Origin: PRS1 sp965250265
GTDB taxonomy: Bacteria > Bacteroidota > Bacteroidia > Flavobacteriales > Flavobacteriaceae
Reading direction: 5' to 3'
Assembly (NCBI GenBank): GCA_965250265.1
Contig: CBDFNO010000015.1
Coordinates: 682,001-746,000, forward strand
DNA length: 64,000 bases
Part shown: positions 63,748-64,000 of the stretch, in pieces
How positions within the stretch are numbered: the first letter of the stretch is position 1
How the letters are laid out: each line of letters starts with the position of its first letter
Program-made: the position numbers and the translations under genes
The notes under the pieces: generated by a model
Database searches by the model: none
The model's input: only the letters and a program-made list of their open reading frames with translations
Told to the model about the DNA's origin: nothing

Positions 63748-64000
63748 TTACACAATCATCCCGGCAGCAACCGTTTCATTTGTTGAATCATCAACAAGAA
63801 TAATGCTTCCGGTTGTTCTGTTTTCTCTATAAGAATCTATCATCAAGGATTTTGTGGTTCTTATTTTCACTTTAGAAATATCATTCATTTTTAGTTCTTT
63901 ATCGTCATTATTTCTACCTAAAGAATTTATGTCAATTTTATAAATCACTTCTTTAATCATTGCTTTCTGTTCGTTAGACGTATGCCTAATAGTATATTTA
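63748..64000 (-). CDS. cysN: sulfate adenylyltransferase subunit 1, C-terminal part (runs off right edge)
   Basis: The reading frame is open to the right edge, so 83 codons are seen. The C-terminal segment (KYKIDINSLGR-like, KVKIRTTKSLMIDSYRENRTTGSI, ending AAGMIV) is the beta-barrel end of CysN, the GTPase subunit of ATP sulfurylase, which makes adenylyl sulfate. The ATG at 63960 is internal, not the start. The next gene on the same strand is wecB, 143 bp away. Sulfate activation next to a glycan locus fits a sulfated polysaccharide, but cysteine synthesis is the alternative. Confidence 0.85.
   Translation of the reverse strand, partial: KYTIRHTSNEQKAMIKEVIYKIDINSLGRNNDDKELKMNDISKVKIRTTKSLMIDSYRENRTTGSIILVDDSTNETVAAGMIV

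Noticed and set aside
1..64000. tRNA genes, CRISPR arrays, insertion sequences, phage genes or replication origins
   Set aside because: Intergenic regions were read for cloverleaf ends, regularly spaced repeats, transposase frames and terminal inverted repeats. None was found.

Overview
This window is a 64 kb piece of a low-GC chromosome from a member of the Bacteroidota, most likely a marine Flavobacteriaceae. Reasons: promoters of the TTG / TANNTTTG type, almost no Shine-Dalgarno sites, a type IX secretion sorting domain on an exported protease, a SprE/PorW lipoprotein, an HU (CCDC81-like)-SPOR protein, and an ATP synthase operon (atpB-E-F-H-A-G) without atpD and atpC. No tRNA, rRNA, CRISPR array, insertion sequence or phage gene was seen.

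Left part (1-20.2 kb): the start of ricT runs off the left edge, followed by a radical-SAM/trhO pair, recA, and a lipoprotein - ECF sigma - dual-membrane anti-sigma operon. Next come housekeeping genes (plsC-like, trpS, dprA, an HU-SPOR protein, a thioesterase), then an envelope block (EnvC-like amidase activator, DUF4292 lipoprotein, TPR protein, dut, a flippase), and an exported serine protease gene broken by an 11-bp tandem duplication.

Middle part (20.2-37.6 kb): the ATP synthase operon, read leftwards, with its own promoter, an internal hairpin after atpE and a terminator. Upstream of it lie two small membrane proteins, a bactofilin and sprE. Further right are an ABC transporter pair, a flavin/2Fe-2S reductase, a GT9 glycosyltransferase with a DUF4254 protein, upp, two small DUF membrane proteins and purD.

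Right part (37.7-64 kb): a surface-polysaccharide locus, nearly all on the minus strand. It encodes routes to UDP-ManNAcA (wecB, wecC), UDP-glucuronate and UDP-xylose (ugd, uxs), and probably UDP-di-N-acetylbacillosamine (PglF/E/D-like). It also has two initiating phosphosugar transferases, glycosyltransferases, a Wzx flippase, three Wzy/ligase-like membrane proteins, a heparinase II/III-like protein with a two-domain oxidoreductase, and a secreted beta-propeller. The C-terminal end of cysN (sulfate activation) lies at the right edge.

The most unusual signal is a pair of near-identical 30-bp elements (25 of 30 positions) on either side of recA. One sits directly upstream of the lipoprotein-sigma-anti-sigma operon. 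The other faces left and is followed about 60 bp later by a textbook intrinsic terminator, with no protein gene between. I read this as an envelope-stress ECF sigma regulon that controls its own operon and a previously unannotated RNA of about 86 nt.
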